Assembly (NCBI GenBank): GCA_031415695.1
Contig: JANOSH010000021.1
Span: 82,833 to 146,832 of the forward strand
DNA: 64,000 nt
Direction of reading: 5' to 3'
Origin: JANOSH01 sp031415695
GTDB lineage: Bacteria; Actinomycetota; Acidimicrobiia; Acidimicrobiales; Ilumatobacteraceae
A program made the position numbers and the translations under genes. Each line of letters opens with the position of its first letter. Position 1 is the first letter of the stretch. Below are positions 46,025 to 54,768 of this stretch, piece by piece. A model generated the notes under the pieces. That model had not been told where the DNA came from. It was given only the letters and a program-made list of their open reading frames with translations, and did no database searches.

Positions 46025-46315
46025 TCACACTGCCATTACTGCGCTCCTCTGACTTACCGAAACTGCAGACGTCGAGCGATCAAGGTCTCGACCCGGTCGC
46101 GCCGGAGGAGATCCGTATTGCGGCGCGCTTGGAGGAAGGCGACCTACTCGAAGCAGGCGAGCGCGAGGCAGACCTCCATCGCCGTGAGGGGCGAATCGAG
46201 TCGTTCGAATCGGGAGACGAGCTTGTCGCACCTCGATGTCGAAAAGGCCGTCTGGTACCCACGAGGTTGCAAGCATCTCGACGCCAGCAGAGGCATCGAT
46301 GACTACCGCAGTCAC
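46025..46315 (-). pseudogene. Truncated VapC PIN toxin
   Basis: Starts with GTG overlapping the antitoxin stop (GTGA) and reads TAVVIDASAGVEMLATSWVP then GLFDIEV, a PIN-domain N-terminus with its first Asp and Glu. After that the frame turns into Pro/Arg-rich non-PIN sequence. Another frame of the same DNA carries coding-like LVSRFERLDSPLTAMEVCLA with a stop. The toxin has thus lost about two thirds of its fold and should be inactive. Confidence 0.6.
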
Positions 46316-46497
46316 ACCTCGCCGAGGCGGCGAGCCTCGGCGAGCTCCTCAGCAGCGCTGACGCCAAGGTCGACAGCATCGGCAGCTAGGAGCTCGTCCA
46401 ACCATTCCTCGACGCGATCTGCAATCTCGGCCTTGGTCAGGCCGTCGTCAACCACATCAACGACCGGGAAACGGAGGTGGTCGGCTCGGCGTGCCAT
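46312..46497 (-). CDS. Antitoxin of a decayed vapBC pair
   Basis: 61 residues: a basic start (ARRADHLRF), acidic helices (KAEIADRVEEWLDELLAADAVDLG) and an alpha-helical tail. Size, overlap with the following vapC and composition fit a VapB-like antitoxin. No DNA-binding fold is clear. It may persist after loss of its toxin. Confidence 0.55.
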   Translation of the reverse strand: MARRADHLRFPVVDVVDDGLTKAEIADRVEEWLDELLAADAVDLGVSAAEELAEARRLGEV

Positions 46498-46793
46498 CTA
46501 GAAAGTGTACTGGGCATCGTCCCCTTGGAGCGTCGGCAATCGCCGTTGCCTATCCCAGGTCCGATGAAGGCACAATTGGCGATCGGAAGCACTGGTGATG
46601 CGCGGGAGATCGAACGTCTTGCAGCTGGCATCATCAAGGAAGTGTCGGGGGGCAAAATGGGGCCGCAAGTGGACAGCGCCCGAGATCCCGGCGGCCCTCG
46701 ACGGCTATGCCAACCGAAGCGGCCGCCGAGGTCGATAGAACGCACCGTCGGTACCGTACAATTGTGTGGCCGAGGGTGGCTGCGGTTCTGGTC

Positions 46794-47645
46794 GTGAGCA
46801 AACACCACGACGGGGCCCGCCTCGACTTCTCCGGTGATATGCCATCGGCGATGACCTATGGCGACTACGTACATCTCGACGCGGTGCTGAACGCCCAACA
46901 CCCCCTCTCGCCTGATCACAACGAGATGCTTTTCATCGTGCAGCGCCAGACGAGTGAGCTCTGGATGAAGCTCTTGCTTCACGAACTTGTTGCGGCCAAG
47001 GCCGCGCTGGCGGTCGACGCCATGCCAATCGCATTCAAGATGCTGACGAGGGTTTCGCGAATCTTCGAGCAACTCGTCCACGCGTGGGACGTGCTGGCCA
47101 CGATGACGCCGCCCGAGTATTCGGCTATCCGTCCGTACCTCGCCAACTCCAGTGGATTCCAGAGCTACCAGTACCGTTGCATCGAGTTTCACCTCGGCAA
47201 TAAGGATGAAGCGCTGCTTGGACCCCACGCCCACCGACCCGACCTGCTGGCGCTCGTCGAGGCTGCGTGGCGGGCGCCGTCGTTCTATGACGAAGCGCTC
47301 CGAGCGCTGCATCGCAATGGCCTTGCCGTTCCGTCCGATCGGGTCGAGCGCAACTGGACCACTCGGCCCGATCTCGACCGCGCCGTGGTGGATGCCTGGC
47401 TCACCGTCTACCGAAGCCCGGCTGACTACTGGGACCTGTACCAACTCGGCGAGGAACTCACCGATCTCGAAGATGCTTTCCGGCTCTGGCGGTTTCGGCA
47501 CGTCACAACCGTCGAACGCATCATCGGCTTCAAACAGGGAACCGGCGGTACCCAGGGCGTGGCCTACTTGCGACGCATGCTCGACGTTGTGCTGTTTCCG
47601 AGCTGTGGCAGCTACGAACCGAGTTGTGAGGGTCCGTTCAGTTGA
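46794..47645 (+). CDS. kynA: Tryptophan 2,3-dioxygenase
   Basis: 283 residues from GTG 46794, which gives the usual family length; the frame is open further upstream but unlike the family. Conserved parts are MTYGDYVHLDAVLNAQHPLS, HNEMLFIVQRQTSELWMKLL and, at the C-terminus, the substrate loop GTGGTQGVAYLRRML and FPSCG. The enzyme is a haem protein that opens the indole ring of L-tryptophan to N-formylkynurenine. No kynureninase or formamidase gene is adjacent. 46498-46793 upstream shows no recognisable gene. Confidence 0.92.
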   Translation: MSKHHDGARLDFSGDMPSAMTYGDYVHLDAVLNAQHPLSPDHNEMLFIVQRQTSELWMKLLLHELVAAKAALAVDAMPIAFKMLTRVSRIFEQLVHAWDVLATMTPPEYSAIRPYLANSSGFQSYQYRCIEFHLGNKDEALLGPHAHRPDLLALVEAAWRAPSFYDEALRALHRNGLAVPSDRVERNWTTRPDLDRAVVDAWLTVYRSPADYWDLYQLGEELTDLEDAFRLWRFRHVTTVERIIGFKQGTGGTQGVAYLRRMLDVVLFPSCGSYEPSCEGPFS

Positions 47646-47699
47646 CAGCCCAACGAGATCAGATGGACGTTCTGATATTCCTACTCTAGGATTATCCCT

Positions 47700-47750
47700 A
47701 TGTCTCGCATGACGCTTCGAGCCAAAGGCCAGATCTTCAAGACCCCCTGA
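47700..47750 (+). pseudogene. Remnant of an AbrB-type antitoxin start
   Basis: ATG 47700 opens a 16-codon frame MSRMTLRAKGQIFKTP, whose first 12 residues are the classic start of an AbrB/MazE-like antitoxin (usually followed by TLPKAVR). It is cut by a stop and followed at once by the relE-like gene on the other strand. Confidence 0.45.
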
Positions 47751-47758
47751 ACGAGCGA

Positions 47759-48040
47759 CTAGCGGAGCCGGTAAGCGTTCATTCTGTGATCGACGCGATG
47801 CACGATTACGACACGTTGCTTCTCATCGATCTCGTAGATGATGCGGTAGGCGCCTCGCCGGGCTGAGTGCATGCTGGCGAGTTCACGTTGCAACGGGCCT
47901 CCGACGCGATGCAGGTTCTCGACAAGCGCGCCGAGCATGAAGTCAACAATGGCTGCGGCTGTTCCTTCGGTCAACCTGGAGAGTTGGCGTTCGGCTGGAC
48001 CGGTTACTCGAAGTTGGTAGTGAGCGGCGGCATCGCTCAC
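47759..48040 (-). CDS. relE: RelE-family toxin, with a truncated Phd antitoxin fused upstream
   Basis: 93 residues from GTG 48040. The fold is seen as YQLRVTGPAERQLSRL, HRVGGPLQRELASMHSARRGAYRIIYEI and VVIVHRVDHRMNAYR, with the RelE active-site basic residues. RelE toxins cut mRNA on the ribosome. Upstream in the same frame, 48041-48150, is the end of a Phd/YefM antitoxin (HDRIIVTRNGRPAAVLISPDEV) that lacks its first 25 or so residues and any start before the stop of the lipoprotein gene. The toxin may be unexpressed, or translated only from GTG 48040 or 48073. Confidence 0.75.
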   Translation of the reverse strand: MSDAAAHYQLRVTGPAERQLSRLTEGTAAAIVDFMLGALVENLHRVGGPLQRELASMHSARRGAYRIIYEIDEKQRVVIVHRVDHRMNAYRLR

Positions 48041-48154
48041 TTCTTCAAGAACTTCGTCCGGACTGATAAGCACTGCGGCTGGTCGCCCATTGCGCGTGAC
48101 GATGATGCGATCGTGTGTGTGTTTATAGTCACGTCGAGACTTGGCCCGACAGAG

Positions 48155-49024
48155 CTATTTCGGGGCCGCACCGAGGATGTCGGCTTCGACCTTGTCCTGT
48201 ACGGGTTCTACGTGCTTAATCTCGCATGACGTGAGCAATGTGGCGACCGCACGTTCTTCGCCCTGAAGCTGGCCGAGGGCCGCAAGCGCCGGGCCGCTGA
48301 GCGTCTTGGCATCTTGCCCCTTGGTGATGCCTGCGAGCCGCTCGCGCAGGTCGGCCTCGACCTGGTCGGGGGTATCGAAGTTGAACCCCTTAGCCCGCAT
48401 ACATTCCGACCACTTCTTGAGCGCCGCGATCATCCGCGGATCCTGGGCGACGCGTTTGTCGGCCGGGTTGACGTATCCGCCCGCTACCTCCGCCGGTGAA
48501 TACAGCTTGTCCGCGGCGGCCCGAGTGCAACCCTTCGTAAGACTGAAATCTTCCTGCTCAACGGCACGGGCATGGTTCCAATCAAGTGCTTCGCCCCACA
48601 GCGCCCGCTTGAACGCCACCTGATCCGACGCCGGCAGCCCGGCCAGAAAAGCCATATTTTGCGGCCCGGCCCCGAACACCACCAGCGGCTTGTCGGGTTG
48701 CGTAGTGATGCCAAGCCCGAACTGTTTCACGTAATCCTCAGCCGACACACCCTTGGCTGACTGGTCGCTCTTCATGGCACCATTGATGGTGACAAAGTCG
48801 TTCGCAACGTACTTGAACCCGGCTGTCGTCATACACGTGGCGATGAGCTGTTCGGTTTTCTCGATTCGGCCGGCAAGCTCGGCGAGGGGGAGCCCGAACT
48901 CCTCAGGGGCATTCGCCGCTGCAACGATTGCCTTGGGCGGCGACGAGCTTCCCCCGCATGCAGTCAGAGCAAGGGTAAGAGCAACCAGAGGGGTAGCAGT
49001 TCGACGAAGCATGGTTCGAAGCAT
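48155..49024 (-). CDS. Putative lipoprotein of unknown function
   Basis: 289 residues from ATG 49024. The long upstream extension to 49297 overlaps the divergent gene and is rejected. The signal is MLRTMLRRTATPLVALTLALTAC with a lipobox LTAC, so the mature protein should be lipid-anchored outside the membrane. The rest has paired Cys (ATCMTTAGF, KGCTRAA, SECMRAKGFNFDTP, TSCEIKH), typical of actinobacterial secreted proteins of unknown role. It is divergent from the exporter operon, so it may belong to the same envelope stress response. Confidence 0.75.
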   Translation of the reverse strand: MLRTMLRRTATPLVALTLALTACGGSSSPPKAIVAAANAPEEFGLPLAELAGRIEKTEQLIATCMTTAGFKYVANDFVTINGAMKSDQSAKGVSAEDYVKQFGLGITTQPDKPLVVFGAGPQNMAFLAGLPASDQVAFKRALWGEALDWNHARAVEQEDFSLTKGCTRAAADKLYSPAEVAGGYVNPADKRVAQDPRMIAALKKWSECMRAKGFNFDTPDQVEADLRERLAGITKGQDAKTLSGPALAALGQLQGEERAVATLLTSCEIKHVEPVQDKVEADILGAAPK

Positions 49025-49106
49025 GACGGAAACGGCTGACTGCAAGCTGACTACGAACCTTGCTCCGTTCAGGTGCCAGTCAGGTAGTGACGGGTAGAAC
49101 CGTTGT

Positions 49107-50303
49107 ATGAATCGACGTAGAACCGCACTCACCGTTCTAGGGCTGGCGGTTGTCTCCTCGGTAGTTGGGTTCGTGGCCGGTTCACGAATCTCGTCACCTG
49201 CCGAGGTCGCAGCTAAAGCGAAACCGCCAGAGGCCTCGCTCATCTTCGTGCCCGCCGAGGAGCGCGTGTTGTCCAGTGACGTTGTCACCCGAGGCACGGG
49301 TCGGTTCGGTTCGCCGCAGAAGCTGGCCGTGGTGCCATCGGCGTTGAAGACGAATCACGGCATCATTGCCGATCAGCCGTCGCCAGGCGCTCAGTTGACC
49401 GAGGGTTCCGTTGTGGCAAGTGCATCGGGGCGGCCGGTGTTTTTGCTGTTCGGTGTACGGCCAGCATCACGAGATCTCGGGCCGGGGGCCTTCGGTGACG
49501 ATGTCAAACAGCTTGAAGCGGCTGTCGCTCGCCTCGGTTTCAATGTCGGCACGGTCGATGGCATCTACGACGGCCAAACCGAGCAGGGTGTCGCAGCCTG
49601 GTACTTTGCGAACGGTTACACGGGGTTTGTCGCTAACGCCGACCAGATTGCCAGCGCTCGCAGCCGCGCCGGAGAGGTGAATGCCACGGCGGAAACGTCT
49701 CGGCTTTCCGCTGGTGTGCAGGTCCCTTCCGACGAGGTAATCTTCGTAAAGACGGGTCCACTTCGAGTGGCTGAACTGCTTGTCGGCCGCGGCGATTCGC
49801 TGGTAGGTGCCGTGATGACTGTTACCGACGCGGTGGTGCGCATCGACGGTGGTCTAGCAGTAGAAGATGTTGCCCTCGTCAAGACTGGGATGAGCGTGCA
49901 AATTGCTGAAGCCGACCTTGGCATCAACACCAAGGGCGTCCTCAAGTCGTTGGCGTCGGCACCGGGAACCAACGGCGTCGATGGCTTCCATGTGTACTTC
50001 GAAGTCCAGATCGACGGTGCCCCACCGAACTTGGTCGGAGCATCGGTTCGAGTCACCATCCCGGTGGAATCGACCGGCGGTGCAGTGCTTGTCGTACCGG
50101 TGAGCGCCGTGACCCTTGCCGCCGACGGCACGTCTCGAGTGCAGCGTAAAGTGGGAGATACAACCGAGTTTGTCGCGGTTCGCCCCGGACTCTCGGCGCA
50201 AGGTTTCGTCGCGGTCACAGCCGTTGGTGCGACGCTGACGGCTGGTGACCTTGTCGTTATTGGCGCAGACCAAACAGCCGCCACAACGACGGTGGCAAAG
50301 TGA
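49107..50303 (+). CDS. Membrane-fusion-like adaptor with peptidoglycan-binding domain
   Basis: 398 residues. An N-terminal membrane anchor (TVLGLAVVSSVVGFVAGS) is followed by a beta domain. At about residues 130-160 is a PG_binding_1-like unit (DDVKQLEAAVARLGFNVGTVDGIYDGQTEQGVAAWY), replacing the coiled coil of classical adaptors. A C-terminal barrel contains VLVVPVSAVT. It overlaps the ATPase gene by four bases and heads a five-gene run (adaptor, ATPase, permease, response regulator, kinase). It probably links the ABC exporter to the thick cell wall. Confidence 0.82.
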   Translation: MNRRRTALTVLGLAVVSSVVGFVAGSRISSPAEVAAKAKPPEASLIFVPAEERVLSSDVVTRGTGRFGSPQKLAVVPSALKTNHGIIADQPSPGAQLTEGSVVASASGRPVFLLFGVRPASRDLGPGAFGDDVKQLEAAVARLGFNVGTVDGIYDGQTEQGVAAWYFANGYTGFVANADQIASARSRAGEVNATAETSRLSAGVQVPSDEVIFVKTGPLRVAELLVGRGDSLVGAVMTVTDAVVRIDGGLAVEDVALVKTGMSVQIAEADLGINTKGVLKSLASAPGTNGVDGFHVYFEVQIDGAPPNLVGASVRVTIPVESTGGAVLVVPVSAVTLAADGTSRVQRKVGDTTEFVAVRPGLSAQGFVAVTAVGATLTAGDLVVIGADQTAATTTVAK

Positions 50304-51001
50304 GCGAGTCGGCCAGCGACGAACTTGCCGTAGCAGTCATCGAGCTGAGCGACGTTGGCAAAAGGTTTGAAGGCATGCAAACCGTCGAGGCGCTCGTCGG
50401 CGTCAACATGGCGGTGGCCGAGGGTGAATGGGTCGCTATCGTCGGTCCGTCGGGTTCGGGCAAGTCGACCCTCTTGAACATCATTGGGCTGCTCGACACC
50501 CATACGTCGGGCCTGTACCGCTTCGACGGAATCGACGTCAGTGATCTAGCCGACAAGCAACGAGCCGGCATGCGCAGCCGTGGCATCGGTTTCGTCTTCC
50601 AGTCGTTTCATCTGCTCGCGCACCGCACTGTCACCGAGAACGTGATGTTGGCCGACGTGTATCGAAAGGCTCCGGCCAAGGACCGGCGACCACGGGCTCT
50701 CGCCGCCCTCGAAAAGGTGGGCCTGGCCGATCGAGCCGAGTTCCTACCCCCCTTCCTAAGCGGTGGCGAGCGCCAACGAGCGGCCATCGCTCGGGCCCTG
50801 ATGGGCGAACCGCGGCTGTTGTTGTGCGACGAACCCACCGGCAACCTTGACTCGGTAACAACCAAAAACATTCTTCAGTTGTTCTCCGATCTCAACAAAC
50901 AGGGTCTTACCATTGTGATGATCACCCACGACCCCGCCGTCGCCAAACGAGCCGGGCGACGCGTACGTATCACCGACGGCGTACTGAAAGCCGACAGCTG
51001 A
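50300..51001 (+). CDS. MacB/LolD-type ABC transporter ATP-binding protein
   Basis: 233 residues. Walker A is GPSGSGKSTLLN, the Q-loop is in GFVFQSFHLL, the signature is LSGGERQR and Walker B is LLLCDEPTGNLDS, followed by the H-loop in VMITHD. It energises the permease encoded next, whose ATG overlaps this stop. Such exporters move peptides, antibiotics or lipoproteins, or act mechanically on the envelope. Confidence 0.93.
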   Translation: MSESASDELAVAVIELSDVGKRFEGMQTVEALVGVNMAVAEGEWVAIVGPSGSGKSTLLNIIGLLDTHTSGLYRFDGIDVSDLADKQRAGMRSRGIGFVFQSFHLLAHRTVTENVMLADVYRKAPAKDRRPRALAALEKVGLADRAEFLPPFLSGGERQRAAIARALMGEPRLLLCDEPTGNLDSVTTKNILQLFSDLNKQGLTIVMITHDPAVAKRAGRRVRITDGVLKADS

Positions 51002-52218
51002 TGTTGACCACTCCATCGGGCATGACCGTTCGCGACCTGATCAACGAGTCGGTGGCCGGGTTGTTTGCCCGCCCTGGTCGCATGGTGCTCACGGTGGTTG
51101 GTACCGTCATCGGGCTGGCGGCATTGGTGTCCACCCTGGGGCTGTCACGCACCGCAGGCAACCGCATTGTCGGACGTTTCGACGCGCTTGCCGCCACCGA
51201 GATTGTCGCCAGTCCCAAACCGTCAGCTATCAGCGCAACCGTCGACGCGTTGCCGTGGGATTCGCCCGCGCGTCTTGGTCGCCTCGCCGGTGTTGCTGCT
51301 GTAGGAAACCTCAGTCCCGTCAACGTTGCCGGGCGCCTTGTCACCGCATCCCCGGTGACCGATCCGCTGAACCAGACCAGGTTCACGCTCACCGTTAGCG
51401 CCGCGTCACCAGGTTTGTTTAGGGCGGTCCGAGCCGACCTGCGCACCGGCCGCATTCTCGATGAAAGCGATTCGGTACGGTCAGAACGTGTGGCGGTCTT
51501 GGGGCCGGCGGCTGCGTTACGACTCGGTATAACTCGGGTTGATCATCTGCCGGCTATCAGCATCGGCGACGACCTGTACCTGGTGATCGGGATACTCGAC
51601 GGGGTTAAACGTCAGCCCGACCTGCTTGGTGCTGTCATCATCCCCGAAGGAACCGCACAGCAGCTGTACCGCCTCAAGAACCCTGCTCTCGTGGTCGTCG
51701 AAACCGACATAGGGGCCACGAGTCTTGTCGCCAGCCAGATCCCTACTGCGCTGCGGCCCGACAGCCCACGAAGCCTCAAAGTCGTGTCGCCACCCGCTCC
51801 TCAACGCGTTCGAGAAGCAGTGAAGACCGACCTCAACGTACTGTTCTTGATCCTCGGCGGCGTGTCACTTCTGGTGGGTGCAACCGGCATTGCCAACGTC
51901 ACGCTGGTATCGGTGATGGAACGCACCGGCGAAATCGGGTTACGACGGGCGCTTGGCGCGACACGGCGTCATATCGCCCAGCAGTTTTTGGTGGAGAGCA
52001 CCACGATGGGATTCGCCGGTGGGGTGCTTGGCGCCAGCCTGGGCACACTGGTTGTGGTTGGCGTGTCGGCGTATCAGTCGTGGACGCCGGTTATAGATCC
52101 GCTCGTGCCGTTGCTCGCTCCCATCGTTGGCGGGCTCACCGGGTTGATCTCGGGAACGTATCCTGCATTGCGAGCAAGTCGACTCGCCCCGGTCGAAGCA
52201 CTTCGGGCAGGGCTATAG
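51001..52218 (+). CDS. MacB-type ABC transporter permease (FtsX domain)
   Basis: 405 residues. One N-terminal helix (MVLTVVGTVIGLAALVSTLGL) is followed by a large extracellular MacB_PCD domain and three C-terminal helices typical of FtsX (LFLILGGVSLLVGATGIANV, with MERTGEIGLRRALGATRRHI as the coupling region). The end VSAYQSWTPVIDPL through APVEALRAGL is standard for the family. The response regulator gene starts 9 bases later. Confidence 0.9.
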   Translation: MLTTPSGMTVRDLINESVAGLFARPGRMVLTVVGTVIGLAALVSTLGLSRTAGNRIVGRFDALAATEIVASPKPSAISATVDALPWDSPARLGRLAGVAAVGNLSPVNVAGRLVTASPVTDPLNQTRFTLTVSAASPGLFRAVRADLRTGRILDESDSVRSERVAVLGPAAALRLGITRVDHLPAISIGDDLYLVIGILDGVKRQPDLLGAVIIPEGTAQQLYRLKNPALVVVETDIGATSLVASQIPTALRPDSPRSLKVVSPPAPQRVREAVKTDLNVLFLILGGVSLLVGATGIANVTLVSVMERTGEIGLRRALGATRRHIAQQFLVESTTMGFAGGVLGASLGTLVVVGVSAYQSWTPVIDPLVPLLAPIVGGLTGLISGTYPALRASRLAPVEALRAGL

Positions 52219-52227
52219 GGCAGGGCT

Positions 52228-52908
52228 ATGAAATTGTTGATGATCGAGGACGATAAGAAGATCGCCACCATGGTCAAACGCGGTCTCGAAGCCGAAGGGT
52301 TCTCGGTTGAAGTTGCATCCGATGGGCTCGACGGTCTGTGGCTGGCGACCGAGGGAAGTTACGACTTGATCCTGCTCGACATCATGTTGCCGCGCCGCAA
52401 TGGTTTCGAGATATGTGCCGATCTTCGGTCAGCTGGTAACTGGACCCCCATCTTGATGTTGACGGCTAAGGATGGCGACCTCGACGAAGCCGAAGCGCTC
52501 GACGCTGGCGCCGATGATTACCTCAGCAAGCCGTTCTCGTTCCCGGTGCTGGTGGCTCGCGTGCGGTCGGTGCTGCGTCGTGCCGGTGGCCGTGGAACGC
52601 CAGCCATCGGAGTTGCTGGTGATCTTCGCATTGATCCGTTGGCGCGCCGCGTTTGGCGCGGCGATGTTGAAATCGCCCTCACGGCGCGTCAGTTCGACGT
52701 GCTCGAGTTTCTGATTCGCCGTGCCGGACAAGTGCTGTCCAAACACGAGATTTTGGCGGGAGTATGGCAATACGATTTCGAGGGCGATTCCAACATTGTC
52801 GAGGTATACATCCGCCGGTTGCGAACCGCTATCGACGAGCCGTTTGAGCGTCATGCAATCGAGACCGTTCGGGGCGCTGGTTACCGCCTTGCCGTCGACG
52901 GCGGCTGA
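52228..52908 (+). CDS. OmpR-family response regulator
   Basis: 226 residues. The receiver domain has acidic EDD at 7-9, phospho-acceptor Asp51 in LILLDIMLP, Thr in MLTAKD and Lys in SKPFSFP. The winged-helix DNA-binding domain has RQFDVLEFLIRRAGQVLSKHEIL and NIVEVYIRRLR. It is encoded 3 bases before its kinase and right after the exporter, which it probably controls. Confidence 0.93.
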   Translation: MKLLMIEDDKKIATMVKRGLEAEGFSVEVASDGLDGLWLATEGSYDLILLDIMLPRRNGFEICADLRSAGNWTPILMLTAKDGDLDEAEALDAGADDYLSKPFSFPVLVARVRSVLRRAGGRGTPAIGVAGDLRIDPLARRVWRGDVEIALTARQFDVLEFLIRRAGQVLSKHEILAGVWQYDFEGDSNIVEVYIRRLRTAIDEPFERHAIETVRGAGYRLAVDGG

Positions 52909-52911
52909 TCG

Positions 52912-54240
52912 ATGAACATGTCGCTGGCGCGGTCGTTCCGTTTTCGTATCGCTGCCTTGGCTGCGCTGCTCACCGCGGGCCTACTCGTGGGCGTTGCGGT
53001 GGCCATGGTGGCTGTGTTTCGCTTGCAGCTCACCGAGAGCCTCGATGAAAACCTCAACGAACGCGCCGACGCCTTGGCCGCGGTTGTTGGTCTTGCGGGC
53101 GAGGGCGCATTGGGAGGCGACGAGGATCTTTTGGTGCAGCTGGTCGGTAGCGATGGTGTTGTGTTGAGGGCGTCGGTCAACATGGCGGGCTTCGGGCGTA
53201 TGGCGCCACTCGCCGATGGAATTCGGACCGTCGGCGCGGTGCCGGGTCGTCCCGAATCGTTCCGTGTGATAACCCGCAGCGTTGTCGTTCCTGGCGGCAA
53301 AGGCGTGCTTCTCGTCGGCCTCAACGCCGACGACATCAACGATCCGGTACGCATCATGACCCGCATATTGGGCTTGGCAGTGCCGGTGGTCGTGTTGGCG
53401 GTCGGTTTGTTGAACTGGTGGCTCACGGGGCGCATGTTGCGACCGGTAGAACGGATGCGGGCACAGATGGCCGACATCAGCGGCTCGAACCTTGGCGGAC
53501 GAATACGTGAACCCGAGACCGGCGACGAGATCGACCGGTTGGCCCACACGATGAATCAGACGCTCGACCGCCTTGAAGATGCGGTACGCCGCCAACAGCG
53601 GTTCGTGGCCGATGCTTCGCACGAGTTGCGTAGTCCGCTTACCCGCATTCGAGGCGAGTTGGAGGTCGACCTTGCTCACCCCGAACAAGCCGACCCGTTC
53701 GCGACCCAACGCAGTGTGCTCGATGAGGCAATTGGGCTCCAAGTGCTCATCGACGACCTCTTGGTACTCGCCCGCAGCGATTCTCATACCGAGGCACCCA
53801 AGCTGGTGCCGCTCGACTTCGACGACGTGGTGCTCAGCGAAGCCCGTCGGATCACTGATCGTGGGCGCGTTGGTGTATCAATCCGTGACGTCGGCGCGGT
53901 ACAGGTCATGGGCGATGCCAGTCAGTTGCGTCGTGCAGTGCGAAACCTGTTCGACAACGCCGAGCGCCACGCCAGCGCTATGGTCACGCTCGAACTGGTT
54001 GACGTTGGCGGGCGGGCGCAGTTGTCCGTCACTGACGATGGCGCCGGAATAGCGCCCGGCGATCGCGACATGATTTTCGAGCGGTTTGCTCGACTCGACG
54101 CGGCCCGAACTCGAGACGAGGGCGGTTCAGGGCTGGGGTTGGCCATTGCCCGAACAATTGTGAACCAGCACGGCGGGTCGCTCACGCTGGTCGACGCCAC
54201 CGAGACCCGGTTCGTGATCGACCTGCCCGCAGTCGGTTAG
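52912..54240 (+). CDS. Sensor histidine kinase
   Basis: 442 residues. Two membrane helices (about 13-35 and 150-170) flank an extracellular sensor of about 110 residues. A HAMP linker follows (MLRPVERMRAQMADISG), then the phospho-acceptor His at about 237 in DASHELRSPLTRIR. The ATPase N box is AVRNLFDNAERHA, and G boxes are DDGAGIAPGD and GGSGLGLAIA. It is the partner of the preceding regulator. Coupling to a MacB exporter suggests sensing of envelope-active compounds. Confidence 0.93.
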   Translation: MNMSLARSFRFRIAALAALLTAGLLVGVAVAMVAVFRLQLTESLDENLNERADALAAVVGLAGEGALGGDEDLLVQLVGSDGVVLRASVNMAGFGRMAPLADGIRTVGAVPGRPESFRVITRSVVVPGGKGVLLVGLNADDINDPVRIMTRILGLAVPVVVLAVGLLNWWLTGRMLRPVERMRAQMADISGSNLGGRIREPETGDEIDRLAHTMNQTLDRLEDAVRRQQRFVADASHELRSPLTRIRGELEVDLAHPEQADPFATQRSVLDEAIGLQVLIDDLLVLARSDSHTEAPKLVPLDFDDVVLSEARRITDRGRVGVSIRDVGAVQVMGDASQLRRAVRNLFDNAERHASAMVTLELVDVGGRAQLSVTDDGAGIAPGDRDMIFERFARLDAARTRDEGGSGLGLAIARTIVNQHGGSLTLVDATETRFVIDLPAVG

Positions 54241-54248
54241 CGTGCCGC

Positions 54249-54695
54249 ATGCGACTTGACGAAGTGGGAGAACAAGACGGGTGGAGGTGCTGGCTATGCG
54301 ACGAGCCGGTCGACCCGACGCGGTCGGTCAACGACGACCGGGGTCCAAGCGTCGACAGCCGCACCACCAAAGCGAAGGGAAAACCGAACGGCTCGGGCAG
54401 TGGTATGGAACGCCTCGCCCACAGAGCCTGTAACACGAAGAAGGGTGCTATCGCTGCCGTAGTCTCCTGGCCGAGTCATCTGTTCGTCATCGACCCCGCG
54501 CCGATCATTGCCAGCGTCGAACGGTTACATGCCAAGGGTGGTCGGGTTGTAATCGCCCGATGCCCAACGCTCGTCGATGGTACCGAGGCTGCTGCCTGGT
54601 TGGTCGACCGTGTTTCGCGCCTTGCCCCGGGGCTAGCACTGACGACTGAACTCGAACCGGGCGGCGGTCAGTTCATGTTGGTCGTGCGCGCCTAG
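54249..54695 (+). CDS. HNH endonuclease-like protein
   Basis: 148 residues. A zinc-binding CWLC near the N-terminus pairs with HRACNTKKG around residue 62, the layout of a small HNH nuclease domain. The central His of the usual DHxxP is not obvious: the stretch is NDDRGPSVDSRTT. The C-terminal half (SWPSHLFVIDPAP, then GGRVVIARCPTL) is not typical of HNH proteins. The gene starts 8 bases after the kinase stop and could be co-transcribed. Catalytic activity is uncertain. Confidence 0.6.
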   Translation: MRLDEVGEQDGWRCWLCDEPVDPTRSVNDDRGPSVDSRTTKAKGKPNGSGSGMERLAHRACNTKKGAIAAVVSWPSHLFVIDPAPIIASVERLHAKGGRVVIARCPTLVDGTEAAAWLVDRVSRLAPGLALTTELEPGGGQFMLVVRA

Positions 54696-54768
54696 TGGCC
54701 TGACGGCTGGGGACATTAGCCGGGGCGCTCACCGCAGTGACGCTCTGCGACGGGTCCGCGTCGAACGG

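Noticed and set aside
46437..47501. A 354-residue minus-strand frame across tryptophan 2,3-dioxygenase
   Set aside because: The plus strand carries an unmistakable dioxygenase; the minus frame has no family features.
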